From positions 8,804,001 to 8,868,000 of the forward strand of contig NZ_JARXYP010000002.1 in the NCBI RefSeq assembly GCF_029893805.1: 64,000 nt of DNA, written 5' to 3'. The DNA comes from Streptomyces sp. SAI-135. GTDB taxonomy: Bacteria; Actinomycetota; Actinomycetes; Streptomycetales; Streptomycetaceae. How positions within the stretch are numbered: the stretch's first letter is position 1; each line of letters opens with the position of its first letter. The position numbers and the translations under genes were made by a program. The notes beneath the pieces were generated by a model. That model did no database searches, had not been told where the DNA came from, and was given only the letters and a program-made list of their open reading frames with translations. This document shows, one piece after another, positions 61,932-64,000 of the stretch.

Positions 61932-62945
61932 TCAGCTCGCCTGCGCGAGTCCCAGCGCCACGTCGACGATCATGTCCTCCTGGCCGCCGACCAGGCCGCG
62001 CTTGCCGACCTCGACGAGGATCGTGCGGACGTCGACGCCGTAGCGCTCGGCCGCCGCCTCCGCGTGCCGCAGGAACGAGCCGTAGACACCGGCGTAGCCG
62101 AGGGTGAGCGTCTCGCGGTCGACACGGACCGGACGGTCCTGCAACGGACGTACGAGATCCTCGGCCGCGTCCTGAAGGGCGTAGAGGTCACAGCCGTGGT
62201 TCCAGCCGTTGAGGTCGGCGACCGCGATGAACGGCTCGATGGGGCAGTTGCCCGCGCCCGCGCCCTGACCGGCCAGGGAGGCGTCCACCCGGGTCACGCC
62301 CTCCTCGACCGCGATCATGGAGTTGGCGACCGAGAGGGAGAGGTTCTCGTGGGCGTGGATGCCGATCTCCGTGGCCGGGTCCAGCACATCGCGGTAGGCA
62401 CGCATCCGCTCGCGCACGCCGTCCATCATCAGCCGGCCGCCGGAGTCGGTGACGTAGACGCAGTGGGCGCCGTACGACTCCATGAGCTTCGCCTGCCGGG
62501 CCAGCGTCTGGGCGTCGGCCATGTGGCTCATCATCAGGAAGCCGGACACGTCCATGCCCAACTCGCGGGCGGTGGCGATGTGCTGGGCCGAGACGTCGGC
62601 CTCGGTGCAGTGCGTGGCGACCCGCACCGAGCGCACCCCGAGCGCGTACGCCTGCTTGAGCTCCTCGATGGTGCCGATGCCGGGCAGCAGGAGCGTGGTG
62701 AGGCGGGCGTTGTTGATGTGCGCGGCCGCCGCCTCGATCCAATCCCAGTCGGTGTGACTGCCGGGGCCGTAGTTGAGCGAGCCGCCGGCGAGGCCGTCGC
62801 CGTGTGACACCTCGATGCCGTCGACGCCGGCCGCGTCGAGCGCGGCCACGATCCGGCCCACCTGCTCGGGCTCGATGCGGTGCCGGATGGCGTGCATGCC
62901 GTCCCGCAGGGTGACGTCCTGGATGAACAGCTTGTCGACGGTCAT
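61932..62945 (-). CDS. mhpE: 4-hydroxy-2-oxovalerate aldolase
   Basis: A 337-residue DRE-TIM aldolase cleaving 4-hydroxy-2-oxovalerate to pyruvate and acetaldehyde. Signature VTLRDGMHAIRHRI gives the DRE-TIM Arg-Asp pair; the metal site HAHENLS and the C-terminal communication domain are present. The acetaldehyde is channelled to MhpF, whose gene overlaps this one by four bases. ATG at 62945. Confidence 0.95.
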   Translation of the reverse strand: MTVDKLFIQDVTLRDGMHAIRHRIEPEQVGRIVAALDAAGVDGIEVSHGDGLAGGSLNYGPGSHTDWDWIEAAAAHINNARLTTLLLPGIGTIEELKQAYALGVRSVRVATHCTEADVSAQHIATARELGMDVSGFLMMSHMADAQTLARQAKLMESYGAHCVYVTDSGGRLMMDGVRERMRAYRDVLDPATEIGIHAHENLSLSVANSMIAVEEGVTRVDASLAGQGAGAGNCPIEPFIAVADLNGWNHGCDLYALQDAAEDLVRPLQDRPVRVDRETLTLGYAGVYGSFLRHAEAAAERYGVDVRTILVEVGKRGLVGGQEDMIVDVALGLAQAS

Positions 62946-63889
62946 GCGCCGGCTCCCTGGAGTTCGGTGGTGCGGGCGGCCATGGCCTCGGCCATCCGCA
63001 GGGCCGCGCTGGTCATGATGTCGAGGTTCCCGGCATAGGCGGGGAGGTAGTGGGCGGCGCCCTCGACCTCCAGGAACACCGACACCTGGTGGGTGGCCGC
63101 GGCCTTGGTGAGGGTGTGCACCGGCTGGTCCGCGGGGACGGGGGTGATCTGTACCCGTTGCTTGAGGCGGTAGCCCGGCACGTACGCCGACACCTCGTCG
63201 ACCCGCTGCGCGACGGCGGTGCGGATCGCGTCGTGCGTCGCCTCGTCGGGCGCGTCCACGAGCGCGAGCACGGTGTCGCGCATGATCAGCGGCGGTTCGG
63301 CCGGGTTGAGGATGATGACGGCCTTGCCGCGCTCGGCGCCGCCGACCGTCTCGATGGCATGGCTGGTCGTCTCGGTGAACTCGTCGATGTTGGCGCGCGT
63401 GCCGGGACCGGCGCTCTTCGAGGCGATCGAGGCGACGATCTCCGCGTACGGGACCGGCGCCACCGAGGAGATCGCGGCGACGATCGGAATGGTGGCCTGG
63501 CCGCCGCACGTCACCATGTTGACGTTGTCCGCGGCGACGTGGTCGTCGAGGTTCACGGCGGGGATCACCATCGGGCCGATGGCGGCGGGGGTGAGGTCGA
63601 TGAGCTGCTTGCCGTACGGGCCGAGCGCGTGGGCGTTGGCAAGGTGCGCCTTCGCGGACGTGGCGTCAAAGATGATCTCGATCTCCTGGAAGCTGTCCAT
63701 GGCGATCAGCCCCTGGACGCCCTCGGCGGTCACGGGAACCCCGAGCCGCTTGGCGCGGGCGAGCCCGTCGGAGGCGGGGTCGATGCCGACCATCGCGCCC
63801 ATCTCCAGGGTGTCCGACAGTCGGAGCACCTTGATCATCAGGTCGGTGCCGATGTTGCCCGAGCCGATGACGGCAACCTTGGTCTTCAT
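62942..63889 (-). CDS. mhpF: Acylating acetaldehyde dehydrogenase
   Basis: A 315-residue enzyme oxidising acetaldehyde to acetyl-CoA with NAD+ and CoA. Nucleotide motif VAVIGSGNIGTDLMIK; catalytic Cys at about 128 (VNMVTCGGQATIP). It forms a complex with the aldolase. The start overlaps the stop of the preceding hydratase gene. Unlike AdhE it works in the catabolic direction for aromatic or steroid ring-cleavage products. Confidence 0.95.
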   Translation of the reverse strand: MKTKVAVIGSGNIGTDLMIKVLRLSDTLEMGAMVGIDPASDGLARAKRLGVPVTAEGVQGLIAMDSFQEIEIIFDATSAKAHLANAHALGPYGKQLIDLTPAAIGPMVIPAVNLDDHVAADNVNMVTCGGQATIPIVAAISSVAPVPYAEIVASIASKSAGPGTRANIDEFTETTSHAIETVGGAERGKAVIILNPAEPPLIMRDTVLALVDAPDEATHDAIRTAVAQRVDEVSAYVPGYRLKQRVQITPVPADQPVHTLTKAAATHQVSVFLEVEGAAHYLPAYAGNLDIMTSAALRMAEAMAARTTELQGAGA

Positions 63890-64000
63890 ACGGAGGCTCC
63901 TTCGTCGCCGGAGGCGTGGAAGCGGACGGAGACGGAGCCGAGCCCGGTGATCTCGGCGCTGAACGCGTCTCCGGCCGCGGCGGGCACCATCGGGCCGAGC
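63886..64000 (-). CDS. mhpD: 2-keto-4-pentenoate hydratase C-terminal end (runs off window)
   Basis: The last 38 residues of a gene that starts beyond the window: LGPMVPAAAGDAFSAEITGL then GSVSVRFHASG. This is the C-terminal pattern of the fumarylacetoacetase/MhpD fold. It overlaps mhpF by four bases (ATGA) and completes the hydratase-dehydrogenase-aldolase set of the meta-cleavage lower pathway. An L-fucose-type FAH hydrolase is a less likely alternative. Confidence 0.7.
   Translation of the reverse strand, partial: LGPMVPAAAGDAFSAEITGLGSVSVRFHASGDEGASV

Overview
The window is a high-GC, codon-biased actinobacterial chromosome segment. Its gene families (paired LacI/ROK-controlled sugar ABC transporters, an MmyB-type regulator next to an SDR, DUF5133, DUF4383, LAxTG-type cell-wall proteins) point to Streptomyces or a close relative. 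No rRNA, tRNA, CRISPR array or intact insertion sequence is visible. About 60 genes can be supported, along with several decayed fragments.

Layout: (1) 1-13,775 is a low-oxygen/dormancy-type island. It encodes bifunctional AdhE, a CBS-BON protein, a RaiA/HPF-like ribosome factor, pyruvate phosphate dikinase, a tandem universal stress protein, and a complete pyruvate formate-lyase with its activating enzyme. Several promoters share a GGGCC-N4-GGCCC-like palindrome. (2) 13,856-15,604 holds two divergent small heat-shock proteins with HAIR-like operators. (3) 16,088-17,691 is an MmyB-type regulator/SDR pair. (4) 17,932-24,757 is a fructoside-type sugar locus: two paralogous LacI regulators, a clan GH-J glycosidase and an ABC importer. 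(5) 24,762-33,772 is a fucosyl/galactosyl-glycan locus: GH29 fucosidase, ROK repressor, ABC importer and GH42 beta-galactosidase, with one palindromic operator repeated at both transcription units. (6) 33,921-41,056 is a Zur-box-preceded zinc ABC system of the 'anchored repeat' type with two wall-anchored proteins, one secreted protein and a substrate-binding protein that contains the repeat domain in permuted order. (7) 41,385-49,266 is a mixed region with decayed genes, a two-component system, membrane proteins and a lipoprotein carrying a SecD P1 domain. (8) 49,593-60,206 is an oxidative deoxy-hexose (L-fucose or L-rhamnose type) catabolic operon with its own ABC importer and a divergent FadR-type regulator. 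(9) 60,396-64,000 holds an isochorismatase-family hydrolase, a GlxA-like AraC regulator and the end of a meta-cleavage operon (hydratase, acylating acetaldehyde dehydrogenase, 4-hydroxy-2-oxovalerate aldolase).

How the parts may work together (inference): PPDK, Pfl and AdhE would let an otherwise aerobic organism take PEP and pyruvate to acetyl-CoA, formate and ethanol when oxygen runs out, while the ribosome factor, USP and Hsp20 proteins protect resting cells. The GH29/GH42 locus would release L-fucose and galactose from imported glycans, and the operon at 49-59 kb could oxidise the fucose. No dehydratase for that route is visible here.
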